Positions 17,167 to 25,308 of a DNA stretch of 64,000 bases are shown here, in pieces. Positions within the stretch are counted from its first letter, which is position 1. Each line of letters opens with the position of its first letter. The position numbers and the translations under genes are program-made. A model generated the notes under the pieces. It saw only the letters and a list, made by a program, of their open reading frames with translations. It was not told the DNA's origin and ran no database searches. Source of the DNA: Terrimesophilobacter sp038243605 (GTDB lineage: Bacteria; Actinomycetota; Actinomycetes; Actinomycetales; Microbacteriaceae); NCBI GenBank assembly GCA_038243605.1, contig JBBSQX010000015.1, positions 1 to 64,000 of the forward strand, given 5' to 3'.

Positions 17167-18398
17167 AGCGCCGCTTTCCGAGCCCACGCGATCTCGCCCC
17201 CCTCATGAAATTCAAGAAGCCGACCCTCAACGCGAAGAAGCGCCGGCTGCAGGAGGCCCTCACGATTGCCGACCTCAAAGAGATCGCCAAGCGCCGCACG
17301 CCGAAAGCCGCCTTCGACTACACGGATGGGGCAGCAGAAGGTGAGCTCAGCCTCGCGAGGGCCAGGCAGGCGTTTGAGGACATCGAGTTTCATCCAAACA
17401 TCCTTCGTGATGTCTCGGATGTCGACACCAGTCGGGAGGTACTTGGCGGTCGGGTCGCCATGCCGTTCGGCATCGCCCCCACTGGTTTCACCCGCATGAT
17501 GCAAACAGAAGGGGAGATCGCGGGTGCGAGTGCCGCCGCCGCCGCGGGCATCCCGTTCTCACTGTCGACCATGGGCACGGCCTCGATCGAAGATGTCAAA
17601 GCCGCAAACCCTGACGGGCGCAACTGGTTTCAGCTTTACATGTGGAAGGACCGCGACCGCTCAATGGCCCTCGTGGAGCGAGCCGCGCAGGCGGGTTTCG
17701 ACACCTTACTGGTCACCGTCGACGTACCGGTTGCCGGTGCGCGCCTTCGCGATGCCCGCAATGGGATGACCATCCCCCCAACGTTGACTCCGAAAACGGT
17801 GATCAACGCCATACCGCGCCCGGAGTGGTGGATCAACTTTTTGACAACGGAACCGCTGGCCTTCGCGTCACTCGACCGCTGGTCTGGAACGGTGGCACAA
17901 CTCCTTGACACCATGTTCGACCCCACTGTCACCTTTGACGACCTCGCATGGATTAAAGACCAGTGGCCAGGAAAACTCGTCGTCAAGGGCGTTCAGAGCG
18001 TCGATGATGCAAAGAGGCTTGCCGCCATGGGTGTTGACGGCGTGCTGCTCTCCAACCATGGCGGCCGCCAGCTAGACCGGGCGCCGATACCCTTCCATCT
18101 GCTCCCTGATGTCGTGCGCGAAGTTGGCAATGACACGGAAGTTCATCTCGACACTGGAATCATGTCCGGCGCTGACATTGTGGCTGCCGTCGCCCTCGGC
18201 GCTAGGTTCACGCTCATCGGCCGCGCCTACCTTTATGGGCTGATGGCCGGTGGTCGCGAGGGTGTCGACCGCACGATTGACATTCTCTCCACCCAGATTG
18301 TTCGCACTATGCGTCTGCTCGGGGTGACGTCGCTCGACGAGTTGGGGCCCGCCCACGTGACACAACTGCAGCGCCTCCTACCCGTGCATCGCAGTTAA
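17163..18398 (+). CDS. lldD: L-lactate dehydrogenase (FMN-dependent, LldD2 type)
   Basis: A 411-residue flavoenzyme of the alpha-hydroxyacid dehydrogenase family that oxidises L-lactate to pyruvate and passes electrons to the respiratory chain. Marks are AAFDYTDGAAEGELSL, MPFGIAPTGFTRMMQTEGE, the catalytic His in LLSNHGGRQLDRAP, and HLDTGIMSGADIVAAVALGA, the wording found in mycobacterial LldD2 rather than E. coli LldD. It overlaps the regulator gene by four bases and is followed after 32 bases by an SMP-30 protein. Other short 2-hydroxyacids are possible substrates. Confidence 0.88.
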   Translation: MKRRFPSPRDLAPLMKFKKPTLNAKKRRLQEALTIADLKEIAKRRTPKAAFDYTDGAAEGELSLARARQAFEDIEFHPNILRDVSDVDTSREVLGGRVAMPFGIAPTGFTRMMQTEGEIAGASAAAAAGIPFSLSTMGTASIEDVKAANPDGRNWFQLYMWKDRDRSMALVERAAQAGFDTLLVTVDVPVAGARLRDARNGMTIPPTLTPKTVINAIPRPEWWINFLTTEPLAFASLDRWSGTVAQLLDTMFDPTVTFDDLAWIKDQWPGKLVVKGVQSVDDAKRLAAMGVDGVLLSNHGGRQLDRAPIPFHLLPDVVREVGNDTEVHLDTGIMSGADIVAAVALGARFTLIGRAYLYGLMAGGREGVDRTIDILSTQIVRTMRLLGVTSLDELGPAHVTQLQRLLPVHRS

Positions 18399-18430
18399 CG
18401 CAACGGAGCTCGCTTCACAAGGAGAAAACT

Positions 18431-19276
18431 ATGCGTGCAGAGAATGTCACAGGCCCTGTTGCCCACCACGGCGAGGGACCATGTTGGTGGGCGCCCTGGG
18501 GCGGCCTCCGATTCATGGACGTTCAGGTCGGGGACATCCTCACGTTGGCCACCTCCAGCGTTGACCGCCTGCACACACTCGAGGACTCTGCATCGTTCAT
18601 CCGCCCACGCGTGAATGGTGGTTACGTCATCGGAACTCGCAGAGGGCTCGCGTTCGCGGACTCTCCGAACGAGGCGCCCACACGCCACCTCACCCTTTTG
18701 GACGACGAAAACCAGCAGATGAATGATGGCGGCACCACTCCTGGTGGTGAGCTGCTCGCCGGCTCGATGACGACAGATGGAAGCTCCGCGGGAGTCCTGT
18801 TCCAGATCTCGCGTGACTTTTCACATCGCCAAATACAGACAGAGATCGCGTGTTCCAACGGGATCGCGTTCAACCCACGAGGCGACGTCGCGTACTACGT
18901 CGATACGCTCACTGGTCGGATTGACATCTTCGACTACCACGACACCATGCTCAGCAATCGTCGACCCTTCGTCACAATCGACGCCGCAGAGGGCTTCCCG
19001 GATGGACTCACAGTCGACGCCGAAGGCAACGTATGGGTCGCAATGTGGGGTGGCGGCCACGTAAGTGCGTACGACGAGTCCGGGAATCACGTAGAGCAGA
19101 TTGAGGTTCCGGCGACCCAAGTCAGTGCGTGCACGTTCGGCGGTGCAGATTTAGGAACCCTGTACATCACCACGTCGCGGCAGGGCATCGACGACGGCGC
19201 TGACCCACAGGCGGGCTCACTTTTTAGCGCACGACCAGGCACCTTCGGCCTCCCTGTCGTTCCGTTCGCCGGCTAA
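18431..19276 (+). CDS. SMP-30/gluconolactonase-family protein
   Basis: A 281-residue six-bladed propeller of the SMP-30/LRE group, which hydrolyses sugar lactones with a divalent metal. Likely metal ligands are the Glu in AHHGEGPCWWAP (about residue 15), the Asn in CSNGIAFNPRGDVAYYVDT, and the Asp in GFPDGLTVDAEGNVWVAMWG. AAGGAG precedes the ATG. It ends the GntR-lldD operon. A lactonase beside a lactate dehydrogenase, 3 kb from a sugar-acid cluster, suggests the aldonolactone step of an oxidative sugar route, but the substrate is unproven. Confidence 0.82.
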   Translation: MRAENVTGPVAHHGEGPCWWAPWGGLRFMDVQVGDILTLATSSVDRLHTLEDSASFIRPRVNGGYVIGTRRGLAFADSPNEAPTRHLTLLDDENQQMNDGGTTPGGELLAGSMTTDGSSAGVLFQISRDFSHRQIQTEIACSNGIAFNPRGDVAYYVDTLTGRIDIFDYHDTMLSNRRPFVTIDAAEGFPDGLTVDAEGNVWVAMWGGGHVSAYDESGNHVEQIEVPATQVSACTFGGADLGTLYITTSRQGIDDGADPQAGSLFSARPGTFGLPVVPFAG

Positions 19277-19304
19277 TGCTTTCGATAACAGAATCAATTC
19301 GGTT

Positions 19305-19352
19305 ACCGCATAGATATGCGGTGGGCACGTTACCGTCCGTAACGCACCCACC
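19305..19352. terminator. Two adjacent hairpins between convergent genes
   Basis: The first pairs ACCGCATA (19305-19312) with TATGCGGT (19315-19322). The second pairs 19320-19333 with 19339-19352 at 12 of 14 positions around a CGTCC loop. They share three bases, so they are alternative folds. Lying between the SMP-30 and beta-helix gene ends, they probably stop transcription from both sides. Confidence 0.5.
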
Positions 19353-19367
19353 ACACCACCTCTAGCT

Positions 19368-22097
19368 TTACTGCGTTGCCATCGTTTTCTTCCTCAGGAA
19401 CAGACCAGCGCCCAACAGCAGCGCGGCGATGAGGAACGCCACCCCTCCGGCGAACCCAGTGCTGGCAAGCACCTGAGCGACATCAGGATTCGCAGCCGGG
19501 GTATCGACCGGGGTATCGACTTCGCCGGCGGTGATGTACTGGTACGCATTTGCCGACGACACCGTTCCACAGGCTGAACTTCCCACGACACGAATATCCG
19601 TGGCCCCGACAGCTCCTGCCGGCGCGATTGCACGAATCTCAGTGTCATTTTGCACCGTGAACGAGGCCGCCTCGATCTCCCCGAACCACACACTCTCGGC
19701 CCCCACGAAGCAGGTACCGATGACGGTGACCTCTGTGCCACCAGCGGCCACACCCTGGCTTGGGCTCACCGAGGCAATCGTGGTGACATCAAGGAAGGCG
19801 AACTCCAGCGGCTCTGAGTCTCCATTGGGATGCGTGACAACAACATCAACCGACCCCACAGCGTGTGCAGGAGCAATCGCACTGATCGTCTCGTCATCCA
19901 CAACTACGAAGTCACTCGCAGCGACACCACCGAAGTTGAGCCCGGTCGCGCCGATGAAACCTTCGCCGGTCACCGTCACAACCGTTCCGCCGAGCATAGA
20001 ACCGCTGCTAGGGCTCATCGAGCTTGCAACCGGTGGGTCATCTGAAGCAAGCGCGGCCGGCTGTAGGAACAGCACATCGAAAACGACATACACGTCAGTC
20101 GCCAAGGGATTCTTGAGACCCGTCATCACTAACTCAAGAACGTGCTCTCCGGCATCGATTTCTCCCGTGTCGAACAACTGCGCGACTTGCAACGATGGAG
20201 CGTAGAAGTCAATTGTTTTTATGAACACTCCATCGAGGTAAATATCTGCAGTGCCTAGATTGGAGTCGACGAGACCCTGCAGGACCGCCCGCACTCCCGT
20301 GAAGGGAATGGAGAAGGCGGATCCAGCGGAGAAGCCGACAGCATTGGTGCCTGCCCACGCAAGCGTGTTGGTGTACGCACCCCATGCACCGCTGTAACTC
20401 ACAACGGGATCGACATCGTCAATCGCCTGTGACGTGGAGCTGGGGATATTGGAGATAGACAAGTTATCGATCAAGGCCCAGCTTTCGCCGAAGCCGACCG
20501 TCTCCACTCCAATTTGCACGTCATCGCAGTCCGAGAGCATTTCGAAAGAAAGAATCTCTGTTCGTGCAGTCGTTGCCGTTACTGCCTTTTGCGCAATGAC
20601 CTCTGACGTGCAGGTGTTGTACGCGAAAAGTCGCGCGGCGTTCGCGCCAGTGATGACATCCACCGATACCTCATATGCTCGCGTCATGAACGGCAGACCC
20701 GCAGGCGCACCATTCAACCCGAGACCTTGAAAAACTTGAGACGATTGAGTACCATCCGACTGCACAAATCCCACGCGGCCATCGGCGCCTGCGAGTGCTG
20801 TCTGCGCTTGTGCGCTGTTGAGCACGGCGGGATCAGCTGCGCTGGCAATGCCAGCATCATCGACTGAACTCCACCATGTGATATCCCATTCATCGAAGTC
20901 TCCATTGATGAAGGTGTTCGACGACAGCGCACCGTAGTCAGTCTTCATATCCGTCGCGGTGAATGCTTGATTGCCAGGCGAGTTATAAACGTTGTCATAG
21001 ATTCGCACGTTGGTGATCGAGGACTGATTGTCTGTGTCACTTCCAGTGAATGGCGGTTCGCCGATATCTGTGTTGTGGCCGAAGTTCGGGTTATCGCACC
21101 AGCATCCGACCGCCCTGGTCGATGACGTGAGGATGTTGTCGTGGATCCGCACATTCGAGATCGCGACCTTGGCGGGATCTGGTGAGCCGGTTCCCCACGC
21201 AATGAAACCAACGGCCATGCCGGGGGTATGTGCCACCTCGTTGTTATCTATTTCAATATCGGTCGCGGGCAGTGTCTCGGCAAAGGTCCACCAAAGGTTG
21301 CCGAAATCAGGATGCTGGTATGCCCGTGGATCATTGAAGTTGGACCCGACGTAGATTCCATCATCACCATTGCGAATGTAGTTTCCGGTGACACGGATGT
21401 GCTGGGAGTTCATCATACTGACCCCATCGTTTCCGTAGTACTCTCCTGCGACGTCTTCAACGGCGAGGATGGTCAGGTTCTTGATCAGTCCGTGGTCGGA
21501 AGTGAAGATCGCGAGGTTGTACTGGTAGGCATCGAGGATCGTCAGGTTGCTGATCTCAAAGTTCGACACCTTGTGAAAACCGATGACTGACGTTGCGATC
21601 GGATTGGCTGCATCACGCATCATCTGGATGGTTCCGTTACCCGTGATGGTCACATCATGCTGCTCGCCAGCGTGGATGAGCGGCATGTTGTGAAACATCG
21701 GCTTTTCCCAGATGCAGCTTCCCCAACTCGGGCAGAGCGGTGTCGGTGGAATGTAGAAGCCGACAAGCGGCACGTACGTGAAGTGCGCGGGATTCTGGCT
21801 TTGCAATACCGTGCCCTCGATCTGCAAGGTCGTATTGCTTCCTACAACAATGCCACCCGTGAGGAAGGTGTAGCCGGCGGGCAAGAGCACCGTTTTGCCC
21901 GTGCCATCTGCGTCATCTAACGCCTGCTGAATGGCGGGGCCGTCATTAACGACCCCGTCACCTACGGCGTTGTACGGCGCTGCGGTGACATCAAGGTCAC
22001 CGGGAGCGGCCATTGCCGGCGTGCTGATGAGGAAGCTACCACCCAAAAGTAGCGCCACAGCGCTCACGATTGCGGTAACTCTGCGAAGAGGAGACAT
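19368..22097 (-). CDS. Cell-wall-anchored GH28-like beta-helix protein with two IPT/TIG domains
   Basis: A 909-residue surface protein. It has a signal peptide (about 1-30), a right-handed beta-helix of pectate-lyase/GH28 type (AAPYNAVGDGVVNDGPAIQQ; NGDDGIYVGSNF as the GH28 Asp pair), two beta-sandwich regions (about 400-690), two IPT/TIG repeats starting SSMSPSSGSMLGGT and SVSPSQGVAAGGT, and a C-terminal LASTG motif, hydrophobic helix and LRKK tail. LAXTG is a class E sortase signal in actinobacteria. The GHG motif of active polygalacturonases is replaced (PGMAVGF). AAAGGTG precedes the ATG, and a TATAGT box upstream belongs to the motif shared with the sugar cluster. Confidence 0.8.
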   Translation of the reverse strand: MSPLRRVTAIVSAVALLLGGSFLISTPAMAAPGDLDVTAAPYNAVGDGVVNDGPAIQQALDDADGTGKTVLLPAGYTFLTGGIVVGSNTTLQIEGTVLQSQNPAHFTYVPLVGFYIPPTPLCPSWGSCIWEKPMFHNMPLIHAGEQHDVTITGNGTIQMMRDAANPIATSVIGFHKVSNFEISNLTILDAYQYNLAIFTSDHGLIKNLTILAVEDVAGEYYGNDGVSMMNSQHIRVTGNYIRNGDDGIYVGSNFNDPRAYQHPDFGNLWWTFAETLPATDIEIDNNEVAHTPGMAVGFIAWGTGSPDPAKVAISNVRIHDNILTSSTRAVGCWCDNPNFGHNTDIGEPPFTGSDTDNQSSITNVRIYDNVYNSPGNQAFTATDMKTDYGALSSNTFINGDFDEWDITWWSSVDDAGIASAADPAVLNSAQAQTALAGADGRVGFVQSDGTQSSQVFQGLGLNGAPAGLPFMTRAYEVSVDVITGANAARLFAYNTCTSEVIAQKAVTATTARTEILSFEMLSDCDDVQIGVETVGFGESWALIDNLSISNIPSSTSQAIDDVDPVVSYSGAWGAYTNTLAWAGTNAVGFSAGSAFSIPFTGVRAVLQGLVDSNLGTADIYLDGVFIKTIDFYAPSLQVAQLFDTGEIDAGEHVLELVMTGLKNPLATDVYVVFDVLFLQPAALASDDPPVASSMSPSSGSMLGGTVVTVTGEGFIGATGLNFGGVAASDFVVVDDETISAIAPAHAVGSVDVVVTHPNGDSEPLEFAFLDVTTIASVSPSQGVAAGGTEVTVIGTCFVGAESVWFGEIEAASFTVQNDTEIRAIAPAGAVGATDIRVVGSSACGTVSSANAYQYITAGEVDTPVDTPAANPDVAQVLASTGFAGGVAFLIAALLLGAGLFLRKKTMATQ

Positions 22098-22143
22098 CGA
22101 TGCACCTTTGCGTTCGATATGCGGATACTAGCTAACCACGAAC

Positions 22144-22151
22144 ACTATAGT
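22144..22151 (-). promoter_or_regulatory. Shared promoter/operator motif, copy E (ACTATAGT)
   Basis: On the minus strand this reads CGCTACATACTATAGTGTTC, matching the GCTA-N-AT-GCTATAGC pattern of the other copies apart from two symmetric changes. It lies 47 bases before the GH28-like start and would serve as an extended -10. Confidence 0.5.
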
Positions 22152-22341
22152 ATGTAGCGATTTAAAGGAATAGGCAATTAATATCAATGGAGTTAGTCCA
22201 TTCAGCTGTGCGTCGCCACGTCAAAGCAGGGCGTCAACGGCGCGACAACCCAGCAGGCGTGGACGCGATTTATCGCGCACGCACCTTCGAGCGCCCGTCG
22301 CTACGCTCCCCAGTTAGCGGCGCGAACAAAGCCTTGAAGGA
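22152..22341. other. Intergenic stretch without a supported gene
   Basis: This gap between the beta-helix gene promoter and the D-2-hydroxyacid dehydrogenase stop holds no convincing gene or RNA. A short frame in it lacks a ribosome site and family resemblance. The only structure is the 14-base palindrome CGCGATTTATCGCG at 22264-22277. Confidence 0.5.
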
Positions 22342-23328
22342 TCAGCTGACACGAACGTGTGCGGCGTAGTCCGGATTGAGAATCGCCGTCACCGGAACTC
22401 CAGACAGGAACTCAATAACATTCCGCGCGGCGTGCACGGGAAGGTCGGCGAGCGACTCTGGCGAGTACCAGGCGGCATGGGGGCTCAGCTGCACCGTGTC
22501 GCGCGCTCGGAGTCGGCTTGATGTACCCAAAGGCTCAGACTCGAAGACGTCGAGGGCGGCGCCACCAATCATTCGACTATCGAGGGCATCCGCGAGGGCG
22601 TCCTCATCGATCAACGGGCCGCGGCAGGTGTTGACGATTGCACTGGTCGGCTTCATCGTGGCGAGCGCGGCGGAATCGATCAGGTGCCGCGTGTCCTCCG
22701 TGAGAGGGGCATGAAGTGTGAGGATGTCAGCGGCGGCGACAGCCTCTGCGATCCCCACCGGCTCATAACCTTGCGACCGGATGCGATCCTGGTCTTGATA
22801 TGGATCGGCAACGAGCACACGAAATCCGATCGCGGCGCAGCTGGCCGCGACTAGTGAACCGATTCGTCCGAAACCGACCACGCTGACAGTGGTAGTGGAT
22901 GGTCGCACGCACATGGGCCGGGCCGCCACGGCAGCCCACACGCCATTGTGAACCTGCGAGTCGTAGGCCTTGAGGCCTCGTGCTTGACCGAGAATCATGG
23001 CAACCGTGTGAGCAGCGACTTCTTCGATGCAATAGGCGGGAGTGTTGGCGACGGCCACTCCGCGCGCAGTAGCGGCGGCCACATCTATCATGTCGTATCC
23101 GATTCCGAGCCGACTAATAAACCGAATGTTCGGCAAACGATCGAGAACGTCCCCGTCGATGTGCGCCCACTGGACAATGAGTGCTGTGGCATCTCCTGCC
23201 GCCGCCACAATGTCGTCGGCGGACCCAGAGGGAGATTTAATTACCGAGTACCCGGCCTCCCGCAGCGCATCAGCGGCGGCAGTCCCAGGAAGATCACTGT
23301 CGGTGATGAGTACGGATTCATTTGCCAT
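22342..23328 (-). CDS. D-2-hydroxyacid dehydrogenase (CtBP-like)
   Basis: An NAD-dependent D-isomer dehydrogenase of 328 residues. The cofactor loop is VVGFGRIGSLVAAS; the catalytic Arg is in IVNTCRGPLIDE, Glu in LDVFESEPLG and His in LSPHAAWYSPES, the CtBP/C-terminal-binding-protein style of wording. It would interconvert a 2-oxoacid and a D-2-hydroxyacid in the cytoplasm. I chose the ATG at 23328, which lies only 8 bases after a TATAGC box and so is probably leaderless; a TTG two codons upstream is the alternative. It is divergent from the SDR gene at 23406 with matching motifs for both. Confidence 0.85.
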   Translation of the reverse strand: MANESVLITDSDLPGTAAADALREAGYSVIKSPSGSADDIVAAAGDATALIVQWAHIDGDVLDRLPNIRFISRLGIGYDMIDVAAATARGVAVANTPAYCIEEVAAHTVAMILGQARGLKAYDSQVHNGVWAAVAARPMCVRPSTTTVSVVGFGRIGSLVAASCAAIGFRVLVADPYQDQDRIRSQGYEPVGIAEAVAAADILTLHAPLTEDTRHLIDSAALATMKPTSAIVNTCRGPLIDEDALADALDSRMIGGAALDVFESEPLGTSSRLRARDTVQLSPHAAWYSPESLADLPVHAARNVIEFLSGVPVTAILNPDYAAHVRVS

Positions 23329-23336
23329 GAGCAAAC

Positions 23337-23344
23337 GCTATAGC
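23337..23344 (-). promoter_or_regulatory. Shared promoter/operator motif, copy C (GCTATAGC)
   Basis: On the minus strand: TTTGCTAGATGCTATAGCGT. The palindrome GCTATAGC serves as an extended -10 (TGCTATAGC) 8 bases before the D-2-hydroxyacid dehydrogenase ATG. Confidence 0.65.
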
Positions 23345-23388
23345 ATCTAGCAAATTTACGCCAGAGTTGCTGCGGTTTTTTGTGTAAT

Positions 23389-23396
23389 GCTATAGC
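23389..23396 (+). promoter_or_regulatory. Shared promoter/operator motif, copy D (GCTATAGC)
   Basis: On the plus strand: TGTGTAATGCTATAGCGTTC, ending 9 bases before the SDR ATG, with a T-rich tract upstream. The last 12 bases match copy C exactly. Confidence 0.65.
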
Positions 23397-23405
23397 GTTC
23401 ACAAC

Positions 23406-24170
23406 ATGACTGTTCGCCGCGCGCTCATCACAGGTTCAAGCTCTGGCATTGGTGCCGCCACTGCTGAATTGTTCGCTTCCCAGGGCTATGCCGTCTGGAT
23501 TACCTACACGTCTGGAGAAGACGCCGCTCGCAAAATCGCCGCCTCGTGCACTGCCGCTGGCGCTCCCGACGTTCACCTGTCGTGCCTCGACCTTCGCTCC
23601 GCAGAGTCCATTGACGCTCTCGTGACAGCAATCAACGCGGAATGGAAAGAACTCCACGTGCTCGTCAACAATGGCGGCGTTTGCCCCTACGTTGGCTACG
23701 AAGACATCACCATTGACGACTGGGATGCCGTTATGGAAACCAATGGTCGCGGCACCTTTCTCCTCACTCGGGCGAGCCTTCCGCTCCTTCGCGCAGCCGA
23801 ACACAACCAACCCGGTGTGGACCGCTCGATCATCAACCTTTCTTCCATCGCAGGGCAAGTGGGTGCCCTCAAAACAGGAATTCATTACGCCGCGAGCAAA
23901 GGCGCAATTCTGGCCATCACTCGGAGCTTTGCTCGACTACTCGCGGGGGAACGCATCCGTGTGAACGCTGTGACCCCCGGGCCCGTCGTCAGCGGCATTA
24001 CTGACAACCTCACCGACGACGCCCGCGCCTCTCTCGAAGCGTCCATCCCGCTCGGGCGCTTCGGGCAGCCAGAAGACATCGCTTGGGTCATTGCCTCGCT
24101 TGCCGCCCCAGAAGCCAAATTCATCACCGGAGTGACGTACGACGCCAATGGCGGCGTGCGGATCGACTGA
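23406..24170 (+). CDS. SDR-family oxidoreductase (sugar-cluster SDR 1)
   Basis: A 254-residue short-chain dehydrogenase. Cofactor motif TGSSSGIG (about 9-16), NNGG replacing the usual NNAG, catalytic Ser in IINLSSIAGQ and Tyr-Lys in HYAASKGAI. The C-terminus ITGVTYDANGGVRID is of the FabG/3-ketoacyl reductase type, so a sugar or hydroxyacid is a reasonable substrate. No ribosome site precedes the ATG, which sits 9 bases after a TATAGC box. The NTF2-like gene follows after 19 bases. Confidence 0.85.
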   Translation: MTVRRALITGSSSGIGAATAELFASQGYAVWITYTSGEDAARKIAASCTAAGAPDVHLSCLDLRSAESIDALVTAINAEWKELHVLVNNGGVCPYVGYEDITIDDWDAVMETNGRGTFLLTRASLPLLRAAEHNQPGVDRSIINLSSIAGQVGALKTGIHYAASKGAILAITRSFARLLAGERIRVNAVTPGPVVSGITDNLTDDARASLEASIPLGRFGQPEDIAWVIASLAAPEAKFITGVTYDANGGVRID

Positions 24171-24189
24171 GACCACCAGAAAGAAGACC

Positions 24190-24516
24190 ATGAACGCTCT
24201 CGACGTTGTCAACGCCCAGCTCGACGCCTTCAATGCGCACGACATCTCAGCCTTTATCGCGACCTACTCTGCCGATGCCGTCATCACCGGAGTAGCCCCA
24301 GAGCCCATCATCGGCCGCGATGCTCTTCACGCATTTTATGAGCCACGTCTCGCCAGCATGGAACTCAGTTGCACCATCGACACTGTCGTGCAATTCGGCG
24401 AGCGCTGGATTGTGGCCAGAGAATATGTGCACAACGGTGATGTCAGCACGGAGACGATCGCCACCTTCGACGTAGTCGACGGACTCATTCAGCGCGCCAC
24501 AATGCTCAAAGCCTGA
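24190..24516 (+). CDS. NTF2-like (SnoaL/DUF4440-type) small protein
   Basis: A 108-residue protein with the cone-shaped NTF2 fold pattern: ALDVVNAQLDAFNAHDISAF, YSADAVITG, IIGRDALHAFYEPRL and a C-terminal strand IATFDVVDGLIQRATML. Members include isomerases, hydratases and non-catalytic binding proteins, so no reaction is assigned. It is co-transcribed with SDR 1 and its 3' end faces the SDR 2 gene with three bases between stops. Confidence 0.72.
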   Translation: MNALDVVNAQLDAFNAHDISAFIATYSADAVITGVAPEPIIGRDALHAFYEPRLASMELSCTIDTVVQFGERWIVAREYVHNGDVSTETIATFDVVDGLIQRATMLKA

Positions 24517-24519
24517 GCT

Positions 24520-25308
24520 CTAGGAATCGAACCCATACCGCTCAAGCAACGCCGGATCGGGTTGCGGCGTGCCAAACGCTGCCGTCCAGCCACCGTCCAC
24601 CGCAATCGACTCCCCCGTAAGGTACGTCGACTCGTCTCCCAGCAGGAAGGCAGTAGCGGAAGCAATTTCGTCTACGGTGCCGATCCTGCGCATCGGCGGG
24701 CCCTGAGAAAGCACGCGTTCTTCCGCAGCGGGGTCTGGGGCTGCCGCGATCTGCGCCTCAAGGTGAGGCGTGCGAACGCCGCCAGGAGCGATAGTGTTCG
24801 CGCGGATGCCGAAGCGACCATACGTGACAGCGATACTTCGCGAGAGTGCGTCGATCCCACCCTTAGTGAACTCATAGGCAGCATGGTCTTGATGACTCAA
24901 TCGACCATGAATCGATCCAATGTTGACGATGGAACCCGCAGAACGTTGTTCCACGAAAGACTGCACAGCGGCGGCAGAGCCCCACAGGTAACCGAGGCCA
25001 TTAATCTCGACAACCTCACGCACGACATCCTCGTTAAGTAGGTGAAGTGGCGTTGTTTTGGTGATCCCCGCATTGTTGACCCACCCGGCCAGTGGTGCAT
25101 GATCCATCGCGATTCGAGCCGCTTCATGGTGCGCCTGAGAGTCTCGCGAATCTGCCACCAGAACAGCGGCGCAAACCCCCTCTTCGAGAGTTCCCGACCC
25201 CGCGGAACGTTCAAGACCCACGACGAACCAACCATCAGCGGTAAGCCTTGCCGAAATCCCACGACCGATGCCTTTGCCACTGCCGGTCACAACAACGCTG
25301 CGATTCAT
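24520..25308 (-). CDS. SDR-family oxidoreductase (sugar-cluster SDR 2)
   Basis: A 262-residue short-chain dehydrogenase: TGSGKGIGRGIS cofactor loop, NNAGITKTTPL, Ser in VNIGSIHGRLS, and a catalytic Y-x-x-x-K seen as AAYEFTKGG; C-terminus YLTGESIAVDGGW. The open frame extends further upstream, but the true start is the ATG at 25308, which overlaps the dehydratase stop (ATGA) and follows AAGGAG. It is the last gene of the eight-gene ABC-importer operon. Confidence 0.87.
   Translation of the reverse strand: MNRSVVVTGSGKGIGRGISARLTADGWFVVGLERSAGSGTLEEGVCAAVLVADSRDSQAHHEAARIAMDHAPLAGWVNNAGITKTTPLHLLNEDVVREVVEINGLGYLWGSAAAVQSFVEQRSAGSIVNIGSIHGRLSHQDHAAYEFTKGGIDALSRSIAVTYGRFGIRANTIAPGGVRTPHLEAQIAAAPDPAAEERVLSQGPPMRRIGTVDEIASATAFLLGDESTYLTGESIAVDGGWTAAFGTPQPDPALLERYGFDS

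Noticed and set aside
22187..22369. Possible 60-residue gene in the gap before the D-2-hydroxyacid dehydrogenase
   Set aside because: No ribosome site, no -10 box at leaderless spacing, Arg-rich translation and overlap with the end of a real gene.
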